A DNA stretch of 64,000 nt from Callaeas wilsoni. Taxonomy: Eukaryota; Chordata; Aves; Passeriformes; Callaeidae. A program made the position numbers and the translations under genes. Below, piece after piece: positions 1-12,600 of the stretch. Each line of letters opens with the position of its first letter. Position 1 is the stretch's first letter. Below the pieces are notes generated by a model, which saw only the letters and a list, made by a program, of their open reading frames with translations, made no database searches and had not been told where the DNA came from. The stretch covers positions 1 to 64,000 of the forward strand of contig VWPU01014166.1 in assembly GCA_013398955.1 (NCBI GenBank), read 5' to 3'.

Positions 1-75
1 TCCCATCCTATCCCATCTCATCCAATCCCTTCCCTTTCCCACTCCCATCCCAATCCCCCCCGTCTCCTGGTGCAG

Positions 76-645
76 GTGGGCTCCTATGGCGGTCGGCTCC
101 ACTACACCCTGACCTACACCCCGGGGGGACAGGGAGCCCCCCTGGCTGACGCTGACATCCAGATCACGGTAAGGGAGCGCTGATTGGGGTGGGACAGGGA
201 GACGCCGGGTGACACCAGGACCCCGTGACGACCTTGGCCCCCTTGTCCACAGGGCAATGACATCACGCTGGTGGCCTACCAGCCTGACCTGCCCCCGCGG
301 ACGCCTCAGGCCTTCGAGATAATTTTTCGGGAGGTAGGAGGTGGTGGGCAGCTTTTCTCCCTGATGTCCCCCTTTCCCACGGCGTGTGCACCGCTAACCC
401 CCCTGTTCCCGCAGCAATACTGGCAGCGGCCGGACGGGCAGCCGGCGACACGGGAGCACCTGTTGATGGCACTGGCCGACCTGGATGAGATCCTCATCCG
501 AGCCACCTACTCCACGAGCACAGCTGTGGCCACCATCGCCGATGTGGCCATGGACACGGCCGTGCCCCCCCAGCCCGGCTTGCCCCCGGCCCCTGAGGTG
601 GAGGAATGTCGCTGTCCCCCTGGATACCACGGGCTGTCCTGCCAG
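76..645 (+). CDS. HSPG2: HSPG2 domain III, end of last laminin IV (LamB) module (w1-w3)
   Basis: Exons 76-168, 253-333 and 415-645, all in phase 0 (31, 27 and 77 codons). The product begins [12 protein letters not shown], a typical laminin IV-A beta-strand motif, and continues with QAFEIIFRE and [21 protein letters not shown]. The third exon ends with the first cysteines of a laminin-EGF module ([15 protein letters not shown]). The position matches the last of the three laminin IV modules of perlecan, because Ig modules follow after only a few LE repeats. The 5' part of the module is outside the window. Confidence 0.93.
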
Positions 646-3600
646 GTGAGCCCAGCCCCTCCCAGTGTCACCCCATCACCCCTGTTACCTCCCTACCCTC
701 CTCACTAGTATCTCCTCATCATCCCCCCGATCACCCCCCAGCATCCCCCAGCAACCCAGTATGACCCTCCATCACTGCCATCACTCCTTTCATCATTGTC
801 CCCGTCATCAATGCCAGCATCCCCCAATCGTGCCCAGTGTCACCCTCCGTGCCCCCATCACACCCCTCAGCATTCCATCATCCCTCCGGCATCCCCCATC
901 ATCATCCCCCCATTACCCTCATCATCATCCCTCCATCATCTCATCCCCCTATCAAACCCATCATCACCCTCTCAGCCTCACCCTCATCACCCCTCCATTC
1001 TTCCCCCCAGTATCACCCTCCATCACCTTCCATCACCCCCCAGCACTCCCCCCATCACGCCCATCACCCCTCCATCATTGTACCATCATCACCACCAGCA
1101 GTCCCATCATTGCCCATCAGCCCCCGGCATCCCCTCATCACTCCCCTACCACCCCCCATATCACACCCCATCATCACCCCCCCATGACCCCTCATGATAG
1201 CCCCCAGCATCCCCAGCATCACCCCTACATACTCCCACCCCGCATCACCCCCAGCACCCTACATCAACACCCCAGCACCCCCATCATCATCCATCTGTCC
1301 CCCAGACCCCTCATCACCTCAGTATCACCCCCATCACCCTCCATCACCCCTCCATCCTCCCTTCAGTATCACCCCCATCATTCTCCATCATCCCATCAGC
1401 ATCCCCCCATCATTACCATCACTCCTCTATCCCTCCCTAGCACTGTACCCATCACCCCCTTCACTCTTTGTCACCCCCCAGCACCCCCGTCACCCATCTG
1501 TCCCCCAAGCTCCCTCTTTACCCCTCCCCACACCACTTCCCCAGGCTATGGGGGATCCCAACGCTGTCCCTTCCCGCAGGACTGTGCCCCCGGGTACACG
1601 CGCACCGGCGGAGGGCTGTACCTGGGGCACTGTGAGCTGTGCGAGTGCAATGGCCACTCCGAGAACTGCCACCCTGAGAGCGGTGCCTGCTCCGTAAGGC
1701 CTCACATTCCGAATGTTTTTTGGGGGGCTGTGGTGTTATCCCAGCCATGACACCTCCAATTTGTGCCCCCACTATCCCCCAGGGATGCTTGCACAACACG
1801 GCAGGAGACTTCTGTGACCAGTGTGCCCCCGGCTTCTACGGGGATGCCACCGCCGGGACCCCCGAGGACTGCCAGCCCTGTGCCTGTCCCCTCCCGTACC
1901 CTGAAAACCAGTGGGTGGCTGCACTGGGCCGGGGGTGCTGGGCTGGGGGTGCCAGGGAAGCGATGTGCCCTCACCTTGCTCTGTCCTCGCAGGTTTTCCA
2001 GGACCTGTGAGAGTCTGGGAGGCGGTGGGTACCGTTGCACCGCCTGCGAGCCGGGCTACACTGGGCAGTACTGTGAGCGGTGAGGCTGCTGGCACCCCAA
2101 AACCTGCCTCAAAAACCCACCACATGGGCTCATCCCCATATACCCACCCCCAAATCCCATCCTAATATCCCCCCCGCCAGAACCAACCCCAATACACCCC
2201 TCCAAAAATCCACCCCATGGGCTCACCCCCATATACCCACCCTGCTCTACCTGCCCTGATGGGTTCGCTGCCATATACCCACCCCAAAACCCCACCCCAT
2301 GGGCTCACCCCCATATACCCACCCCAAAACTGTCACCCTTATATACCTATCCCCAAAACCCACCTCCATTGCCTCACCCCCACATACCCTGATGGGCTTA
2401 CCCCCATATATCCACCCACAAATACCCACCCCAATGTATTCCTGCTATACCCACCCAATGTGCTCACCCTTATGAGCTCACCCCAATATATGCATCCTAA
2501 AGAGCATCTATGTACTCACCCCGACATATACACCCCAATATGCTCAGCCCAATTTATGCACCCCAGTATACCCACCCCAATATACTCACCCCAATGGCCT
2601 TCCCCTTACAGATCCACCCCAAAGTGCTCCCCAGTATACCCACCCTAATACACCCACCCTGATATACTCACCCCACTATAGCCACCCCAATGTTCTCCTG
2701 CTACACCCACCCTGATGTAATCACCCCTATGAGCTCACCCCAAATTTTGCATCCTAAAAGGGCTCAGCCTGACATATGCACCTCAATACACAGTGCACCT
2801 ACCCTGATGGCCTCACCCCAACAGAGACACCCCAAAGTGCCCACCCTTATACCCACCTTGATACAGTCACCACCCCACTATACCCATCATGATATACTCA
2901 CCCTGATGTGCTCACCCTAATATACCCACCCTATGTACTCCAATATACTCATCCCCATACACACCCCAGTGCAGCCACCCCAGCCCACCCACCCCAATAT
3001 TTTTCCTCCCATTAGCACCCCACTAGGTCCCCACAAACCCAGTGACCCCATTGTTCCCCGCAGCTGCGCCCCAGGTTACACGGGTGACCCCACGGTGCGG
3101 GGGCAGGGCTGTGTCCCCGCGGGACCCCCGCCTGCGCTGGCCGTGCGTGTGCACCCCCTGCGCACCACGGTGCCACAGGGCAGCGCTGTCACTCTGCGCT
3201 GCCAGGCCACCGGGGACCCCCCGCTCTACTACCACTGGGTGCGAGAGGACGGGCGGCCCCTTCCCGAGGGTGCCCAGAGCCGCCAACAAGGTACCGAGTG
3301 GCTCCAGGGGATACATCGGGGTGTCCCCAAGGTGTAGGGTGTCACCTGCATGTCCCCCCAGGTGAGGAGCTGCACTTTCCTAGCATCCAGCCCTCTGAAG
3401 CCGGCGTCTATGTCTGCTCCTGCCGCAACCTCCAGCACAGCAACACCAGCCGCGCCGAGGTCATTGTCACTGGTAGGTCGTTGTCACCGAGGAGGGGGAC
3501 ATGCACGGAGGGGAGGCAGGAGCAGAGCTCACCTCTCTGTGTGGGTGCAGAGACTCCCGACAAGCCCATCACCGTCACTGTGGAGGAGAAGCGGGTGCAG

Positions 3601-6600
3601 CGGGTGCAGCCCGGCGCCGACGTCACCTTTGTCTGCACTGCCAAGAGCAAGGTGAGGGGAAGGGGGCACAGCATGGCGGTGGTGCTGCAGGGCACACCTG
3701 GGTGTGTGCAGGGACATTCAGGGTGCGAAGATGCCCCTGGGTGCCCACCTGGTCCTACAGAGCAAAAGGACACCTAAGGATGTACTCACGGGGACATCCA
3801 GAGCACAGGAAAATCTTTGTCCATATGGACCCTCCCAACCCCCCGTGGGTCCTTACATAGCTCTATATGACATCCCTGGGTGCCCACCTGTACCCCGTGG
3901 GTGCACAGCCGAGCACGTGTCCCCCCATGTGCCCATCCCAGTGGCTTCAGGCCCCCTCACCTCTGTCCCCCCCAGTCTCCCGCCTACACCCTGGTGTGGA
4001 CACGGCAGAACCACGGGACGCTGCCGGCAGGTGCTGTGGACTTCAACGGGATCCTGACGCTGCGCGGGGTGCGGCCCCAGGATGCCGGAGTCTACGTCTG
4101 CACTGGCTCCAACATGCTGGACATGGACCAGGGCACCGCCACGCTCTACGTCCAGGGTGAGCCCTGATGCTGTGGCTCACCCCATGGTGATGGGGTGACA
4201 GGCAACACCAGGGTGACAAGCATATTCACTGCCCAGACACCAGGGCGATGGGCACACACAGTGCCGACGCACCGGTGTGGTGGCCCCCAGATGCTGGGTT
4301 TGATGGGCACGCTTGCCGTTTGGATGTCAATGCCCAGATGTCAGGGCGCTGGGCACATTCACTGCCTGGATACCAGGGTGATGGGGTTGCTTGGTGCCCA
4401 GTCCTTCAGGTGATGGGCACACTCACCACCCTGGCTCTGCGGTGATGGGCACGTGTGATGCCCAGATGCTGGGGTGATGGGCACATTGAACGCCCAGACA
4501 CTGGAGTGGTGGCCACACTTGGTGCCCAGACACTGGGGCAGTGTGCAGGTTTGGTGCCTAGCTGCCAAGGTGATGGGTCGGTTTAGTGCCTGGACACCAG
4601 GGTGGTGGGCGGGTTGGGTGTCTGGACTCCAGGATTATGGGTACACTCCCCTGAGACCCACGCCCTCCTGCAGCTGCCTCAAAGACTCAGATGTTCTATG
4701 GACCCGTTGAGTTCATGGAGGGGCACAGACCCGGTAAGTCACCAGGGGAGGGTACCTCGGGGTCCACATGCTCCCCTCACCTGCTGCATGCCGGGGCTCC
4801 AATTGCACCCCGCTGCCATCTGTGCTACGCCGCTTCCCACTGCCCCACTGCCTGGGGACAGCACCGGGGGGGCCTGGCAAGCCCTAAGCCCCCCCGGGTC
4901 TCACCGCAGCCGGCACCGCCAGTGCCCCCACCGCTACCGTGGAGCCGGTGCAGCTGAGCGTGGCTCCGGGGCAGCCGGCCGAGTTCCGCTGCGTGGTCAC
5001 CGGCAGCCCCCAGCCCACTCTTGAGTGGCTCGGTAGGTGCCTGCTGGGGACAGGGAGACACCGGGACCAGGCGTGGGGACACAGTGAGCAGGGGTGACAC
5101 CAGTCCGTGTCCCCGCAGGTGCGCTGCCGCCACAGGCTGTGGTTCAGGGCGGGATGCTGCGTTTCAGTGCTGTCGAGCCCGCTGATGAGGGGCACTATGA
5201 GTGCCGGGCACGGAGCAGCACCGGGCAGCACACGGCACGTGCTTTCCTCCACGTGCAAGGTGAGCGGCATCACCATCGTCCCTATCACCCCATTGTCCTC
5301 ATCATCCCCATCCTCATAATTTTCATTATCCTCATCACCCCAATCATTACCATCACTGCTGTCATGTACATCACCTCTATTGTCCCCGTTGTCCCTGTCA
5401 CCCCTCTTGCTCTCATCATCACCCATCGTCTCTGTCACTCTGCATCATCCCCATTGTCCATCTCCATTGTCTCCATGGTCTGCATCATCCCTGTCATCCT
5501 CATCATCCCTGTAACCCTCATCATCTCTGTCACCTCCCACTGTCCATCCCCCTCATCCCCACCATCCCATCATCTCATCATCCCTGTTGTCCCCACCATC
5601 CCATCATCACCACTGTCCCTGTCACTTCCCATTCATATCCATCACCTTCATTGTCTCCTTCATTCCTGTCACTGCGTCTCATTGTCGCCATTGTTCTCTT
5701 CTTCTCCTTCATCCTCCATTGTCCCCTCATCTCCATTGTCCCATCATCCTCCATCATTCCATTGTTCCCATCACCCCTATCATCTTCATCATCTCCATCA
5801 TCTCCATCACTCTCATTTTCCCCTATTGCCCCATGACCTCCATCATCCCATGGTCGCCTTCACCCTCATTGTCTGCAACACTCATGTCACTCCCATCGTC
5901 CCCACCCCCCCATTGCCCCCAGCACCACTCTGATCCCCCTCCCTGCAGGCGCAGGCACCCCGCAGGTGCAGGTGAGCCCGGAGCGGACGGAGGTGCAGGA
6001 AGGCTCCACAGTGCGGCTCTACTGCCGGGTCTCGGGGTCCCCCACTGCCACCATCACCTGGGAGAAGCAGGGAGGGACCCTGCCGCCACAGGTGAGCGGG
6101 GTGTTGGCACCCCTGGGTGCTCCAGGGGTGTGGATGCACCATAGGTGCCACTGACACCCACCCTCGTGCCACAGTCCCGCGCCGAGCATGGTGACATCGC
6201 CACTCTGGTCATCCCTGCTGTGACGGCAGCTGATGGTGGCATCTACCTCTGCGTGGGCACCAGCGCCGCTGGCACGGCCCGCGCCGCTATTGAGGTGGCT
6301 GTGGTGCCAGGTGAGTAGGGTGGGGGACACCAGTGGTGCTTGGGGATGGTTTTGGGGGGACTACAACCCACCCATGTCACCCCTTTTGCTCCTCGCAGGG
6401 GTGGCATCGCCTGTCCGCATCGAATCCTCATCCCCATCTGTCACTGAGGGACAGACCCTGGACCTGGACTGTGTGGTGGCAGGACCTGACTCTGCCACCG
6501 TGACGTGGTACAAGCGTGGAGGCTCCCTGCCTGCTGGCCACCAGGTAGGGCACAGCAGAGTGGGCAGCACCCAAATGCTGCCTTGTCCCCTGCTGTGTGA

Positions 6601-9600
6601 CACCAAAGCATGTCCCCAACTGCAGGTTTCAGGGTCCCGGCTCCGTGTCCCCCACGTCATGGCAGCTGATTCAGGGGAGTACGTGTGCCGGGCAAGCTTG
6701 GGGACCACCGTCCGGGAGGCATCTGTCATTGTCACCGTCGTGGCAGCATCTGGCTCATCTTATGGTAAGGCTGGGCTCAGCAGCACTGGAGGGGACGTGC
6801 TGGTTCCCAACAGACCGTCACAGCTCTGTCCTCCTCTGCAGGACCATCAGTTTCAGGTGTCCCTGTCCGTATCGAGGCATCCTCGTCCACTGTGGCTGAG
6901 GGACAGACCCTGGACCTCAACTGCATCGTGGCCGGGCAGGGACAGGCCACTGTCACCTGGTACAAGCGTGGGGGGTCCCTCCCAGCCAAGCACCAGGTAG
7001 GGGATGCAGAGGGCGATGATACGAAGGGTGGCTGGGGTTGGTGCACAGCCCTGTGCAAGCCCAGGTGGCTCTGATGACCCTTGTGTCCCCTCCCCACAGG
7101 TGTCTGGCTCCCGGCTGCGGCTGCTGCAAGTGACAGCGGCCGACTCGGGTGAATATGTGTGCCGGGTGACCAGCGGGGCCACTACCAAGGAGAGCGCAGT
7201 CATGGTGACCATCCAGCCCAGCAGTGCCAGTGCCTACTGTGAGTGGGGACAGGGTGGCAGTGCCAGCAGGGGATCCTCATGTGTCACAACACTGAGCCAC
7301 GGCTAAGGTGCCCATACTGGCGAGGTCCTGCTGTGGTCACTTGGTGTCACTGGTGTCACCCTCCTGTCTCGGTCCGCAGCCCCGGGCAACATGACTCCCC
7401 TGCGCATCGACTCCCCGTCCTCTGCCGTGGTCGAGGGACAGACCCTGGACCTCAACTGTGTCATCGCCAGCCCCGCGCAGGCCACTGTCACCTGGTACAA
7501 GCGCGGGGGGACCCTCCCAGCCAAGCACCAGGTAGAGGACACGGAGAGGGGATGTCACCAAAGGGGGTGAATGCGGTTGACCCACAGCTCTGGGCAAGCC
7601 TCAGTGGCCCATGCAAGTCCTGGTGGCCCATGCAAGGCCAGCTGGCCCTTGGCAAGCCCAGGTGACCCATGCAAATGCAGATGGTCCCATGGAAGCCGAG
7701 GTGGCCCCTATAAGCTCAGGTGACCCCATACAAGACCAGGAAACCCCATGCAAGCCCTGGTGGCCCATGCAAGGTTAGGTGGCCTACAGAAGCCCACGTA
7801 GCTCATGCAAGTCCAAGTAGCCCATGAAAGGTCAGGCGGCCCCATTCAAGCCCTGATGGTCCCATTCAAGCCCACATGGCCCCATGGAAACCAAAGTGTC
7901 CCCAGTGACCCCAGTGTCCCCTCCCCACAGGTGTCTGGCTCCCGGCTGCGGCTGCTGCAGGTGACAGCGGCCGACTCGGGTGAGTACGTGTGCCGGGTAA
8001 CCAGTGGGGCCGCCACCAAGGAAACCTCCATCATGGTGACCATCCAGCCCAGCAGTGCCGGTGCCTACTGTGAGTGGGGACAAGGGACATGGGAGGTTAC
8101 CCATGGGGGGGTGACACTGCTCCCAGTGTCCCTGGGAGGGTCACACATGGTGGTGGTCACAGTCTCTAACCCGTCTTGGTCCCCAGCCCCAGGCAGCACG
8201 ACCCCGCTGCGCATCGAGTCCTCGTCCCTGTCATCTCCCGTGACTGAAGGACAGACCCTGGACCTCAACTGTGTCATCGCCAGCCCCGCGCAGGCCACTG
8301 TCACCTGGTACAAGCGCGGGGGGACCCTCCCAGCCAAGCACCAGGTAGGGGACATGAAGGGGGATGTCACCAAATGGGGAGGATAGGGAATACACACAGA
8401 TCTGGGCAAGACCAGGTGGCCCATCCAAGTCCTGGGGACCCCATGCAAGGTTGGCTGGTCCTGGGCAGGCCCAGGTGGCCCCATGACTACGGAAGCCCGA
8501 GTGACCCCATGGAAGACCAAGTGGCCCCAGGGAAGACCAAGTGACTCCGAGGAAGCCCAAATGACCCCATAAAAGCCCAGGTGGCCCATGAAAGCCCAAA
8601 GCGGTCCTGTGCAAGCTCAAGTGGCCTTGTGCAATCCCAGATGACCTCTTGCCAGAGGTGATGGCCCCAGTGACCCTCATGTCCCCTCCCCACAGGTGTC
8701 TGGCTCCCGGCTGCGGCTGCTGCAGGTGACAGCAGCCGACTCAGGTGAGTACGTGTGCCGAGTGACCAGTGGGGCCACCACCAAGGAGATCTCCATCATG
8801 GTGACCATCCAGCCCAGCAGTGCCAGCACCTACCGTGAGTGGGGACAGGAGGAGGTGACTGAGAACTGGGGTACAGTGCCGCAGTCCTTGGGGTGACCCT
8901 CCTGTCTCTGTCTCCAGCCGCTGGCGTCACCCCTCCTGTGCGCATTGAGTCCTCATCCTCCTCCGTGGCCGAGGGACAGACCCTGGACCTCAACTGTGTC
9001 ATCGCCAGCCCCGCGCAGGCCACTGTCACCTGGTACAAGCGCGGGGAGTCCCTCCCAGCCAAGCATCAGGTAGGGGACACTGAGGAGCATTTCGGGGTGG
9101 AAAAGGGATTTTTGGTGGTGTTGAGGGGTTTATGTCCCCATTCTCATGTGTGTCACCCCTCCAGGTGTCAGGCACCCGCCTGCGCATTCCTCAGGTGACA
9201 GCAGCCGATTCGGGGGAATACGTGTGCCGGGTGACATCGGGCAGGGTCACACATGAGACATCCCTCATTGTCACCATCCAGACTGGCACCGGATCCTCTT
9301 ACGGTACTGGAATGGGTGAGACGTGACATAGGGACGTGGTGAGGACACAGTGGTGACCCCACTGACCCTATTGCCACCCCCAGCTGTTGGTGTCACACCA
9401 CCAGTGAGGATCGAGACCTCCTCTGCTGCTGTTACCGAGGGACAGACACTGGACCTCAACTGCATGGTGGCAGGACAGGGTCATCCCCATGTCACCTGGT
9501 ACCGGCGCGGGGGGGCTCTGCCACCAAACAGCCAGGTGGGATGTGCGGGAAGTGGCTTTGCCCTGCAGGCCACAACCCTGCATCAGGTACTGAGATGTCC

Positions 9601-12600
9601 CCAATCTGTCACCTCACCAGGTGTCGGGGACCCACCTGCGCCTTGCCCAAGTGGCAGTGGCTGATTCAGGGGAGTACGTGTGCCGGGTGACCCTGGGGAC
9701 CGTCACCCAGGAGGCATCTGTCATTGTCACTGTGCCCAGCAGTGCTGACACCTATTTCAGTGAGTGTGAGAGAGAGGGCAGTGCCTGGGGACAGTTGGGT
9801 GTCACCTTGGTGATAACCTTGGTGTCACCTTCCCTGTCCTCCCCCAGCCTCTGGCATCTCCCAGCCCCTCCGCATCGAGTCCTTGTCCTCGGCCATCGCC
9901 GAAGGACAGACCCTGGACCTCAACTGCGTGGTGGTAGGGTCTGGCCCCACCACCGTGACGTGGTACAAACGTGGTGGCTCCCTGCCTGTTGGCCACCAGG
10001 TATGGGACAGGGGAGGGTCACTCTGAATTTGTCCCATCCCCTGCTCTACAGTGCTGACTTGTCCCATAATTGTCCCCTCCAGGTGTCGGGCACTCGCCTG
10101 CGCATCCCCCAGGTGACAGCAGCTGATTCGGGGGAGTACGTGTGCCGGGTGACATCGGGCGGCATCACACAGGAGACATCCCTCATTGTCACCATTGATG
10201 ACGGAGCCAACCCATCCCACTGTGAGTGCCACCCTCCAGGGGACAGGTTCCCACTGGTGTCAGGGACCACTGGGGCCGTTCACCCTCAACCCTGCCCATG
10301 CAGCCACCGGCATCACGCCACCCATCCACATCGAGTCCTCGGCGTCCTCTGTCACTGAGGGACAAACTCTGGACCTGGACTGCGTGGTGGCCGGCCAGGG
10401 ACAGGCCACTATCACCTGGTACAAGCGCGGTGGGGCCCTCCCAGCCAAACACCAGGTAGGTGGGGACGCCGGTGGGGTGGAGGATGGTGGTTGCTGTGCA
10501 TGACAGGGTGATGCCACCACCTTCTGTTATGATGTCCCCAGATTTCGGGGTCCCGGCTGCGGCTGTCACAGCTCTCTGTGGCCGATTCGGGAGAGTATGT
10601 GTGCCGGGCTGACACGGGCAGCGTCTCCCGCGAGGCCGTTGTCTTTGTCACTGTCACCTCCCGTGACAGCTCCAGCTACCGTGAGTGCGACTACTGGATG
10701 AGGGAGGATGCTGGGGGGAGATGGGTGATGTGAGTGACCTCGTGGGCTCTCTGTCCCTTTGTCCCCTCAGGTCTGCAGAGCCCCATCATCTCCATCGACC
10801 CACACAGCATGGCGGTGGCACCAGGTGAAGATGCCATCTTCAAGTGCCGTGTCCACGATGGCGCCCGGCCTGTCAACATCACTTGGCGGATGGGGCCTGG
10901 CCAACACTTCCAAGGTATGGTGGTCCCCAGGGTGGCCCTGGCATGGTCCCCACGGTGGCCCTGCTGCTGATGGCTCCTCCTTGCCCAGACAATGTGAAGA
11001 TCAGTGCCAATGGCTCAGTCATCTCCATCACCAGTGCCCATGTGGCTAACCAGGGCGCCTACCACTGCGTGGCCTCCAACCGCTTCGGCGTCGCCAGCAG
11101 CGTTGTCAACCTTGTGGTGCAAGGTACGAGGTGGCCAGGGTGGCCCTATCCCTGTCTCCATGTGCTCCAGGTGTCCTCAGGGTGGTCTCCCTGTCACTGT
11201 GCTGGTGTCCTCCTTGTCATCCAGATACCACTGGAGTGATGGTGTCCCTATCCCCAGCTCTTGTCCATGCTTCAGGTGCTCCTGGAGTGGTGGTGCCCAT
11301 GTCCCCATGCTGATGTCCTTCCAGGGGCCCCAGGAGTTGTAATGTCCCCATCCCCATGCTGATATCCTCCACGGGCTTCGGATGCTCCTGAGATGTTGTG
11401 GCCCCATCCCCACCCTCATGCTCATTTCCTGCCATGCTCCCGATGCTCCCAGGGTGATAGGTGCCCCCATGGCCAGGCACCTTCCAGGTGCCCTTCATGG
11501 TGATGTCCCAATCCCCACCTCAATGTCCTTCTCCAGGTGCCCCCACGGTGTCAGTGATGCCACCAGGCCCCGTGACAGTGAAGGAGGGCAAATCCCTGAG
11601 CCTGGAGTGCCTGGGCCGGGGCGAGCCACGGCCATTGGTGCGTTGGAGCCGGCTGGGCTCCCGGCAGAAGGTGGAGCACCAGATGCTGCTGCACATGGAC
11701 AGCCAGGCCATCCTGCAGGTGAGGGGGCATCCAGGGGCACCATGGGGCACTAGGGAGTGCCTGGTGCTTATCCCCACCCTGTCTCCCCCCAGCTCTCACC
11801 AGCCAAGCCAGAGCATGCTGGGACCTACGTGTGCACAGCACACAGTGCCCTGGGCTCGGCGCAGGCACGGGTGGACGTCACCGTGGAGTCGTCACAGCGG
11901 CACCCCGGAGCTCCCGAGGTCACCGCACCATCTACCGTCACTGTGGTGGCCGGGGACACCGCCACACTGCACTGCATGGCCAGAGGTATGGGGAGCCTGG
12001 TGGACTGTGGTGGAGAAGATGTGTCCTGAGCAGTACCCGACACCACGGTGATGGGCATGGTGTGGTCATAGGTGACCCAGTGCCCCGGATCGAGTGGTCG
12101 AAGCTGCGGGCACCCCTGCCCTGGCAGCACCGTGTGGTGAATGGCAGCCTGGTCATCCCTCGTGCCGCGCAGCAGGACTCGGGCCAGTACATCTGCAATG
12201 CCAGCAGCCCTGTTGGTTCCACCGAAGTCTTCATCACCCTCGATGTGGAGAGTAAGGAGGGAACAGCAGGGGGTTGGGGTGCCCCTGGGTTCCTGCTGCC
12301 ACCTCCGCTGTTGCCATCACCCGTCCTTCCTCTGAACGTGGCCACCTCCATTGCCGCTCCCACCCTTACATCCAGCCCTTCCTCACAGGACCATACTCAC
12401 TCCATCCCAGCACTCATCCTCCTCCTCTCCAGCTTCTCTCCAGCTCTGTCACCAACCCTTCCTGTGGATATGTCCACCTGCTTGTCCCATCCCTGTGCAC
12501 GTCCATCTCCACTTCTGCTCTCTCATCCATCCATCTATCCGCCCATCATGAATCCATCCATGGCTCATCCATCCCAGCTCAAACCCATCTCTCTATCTCT

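Noticed and set aside
665..1750. 361-codon open frame rich in His, Pro and Ser
   Set aside because: It is translation of the CCATCA repeat in an HSPG2 intron running into an exon in a wrong frame. It has no domain and no splice logic.
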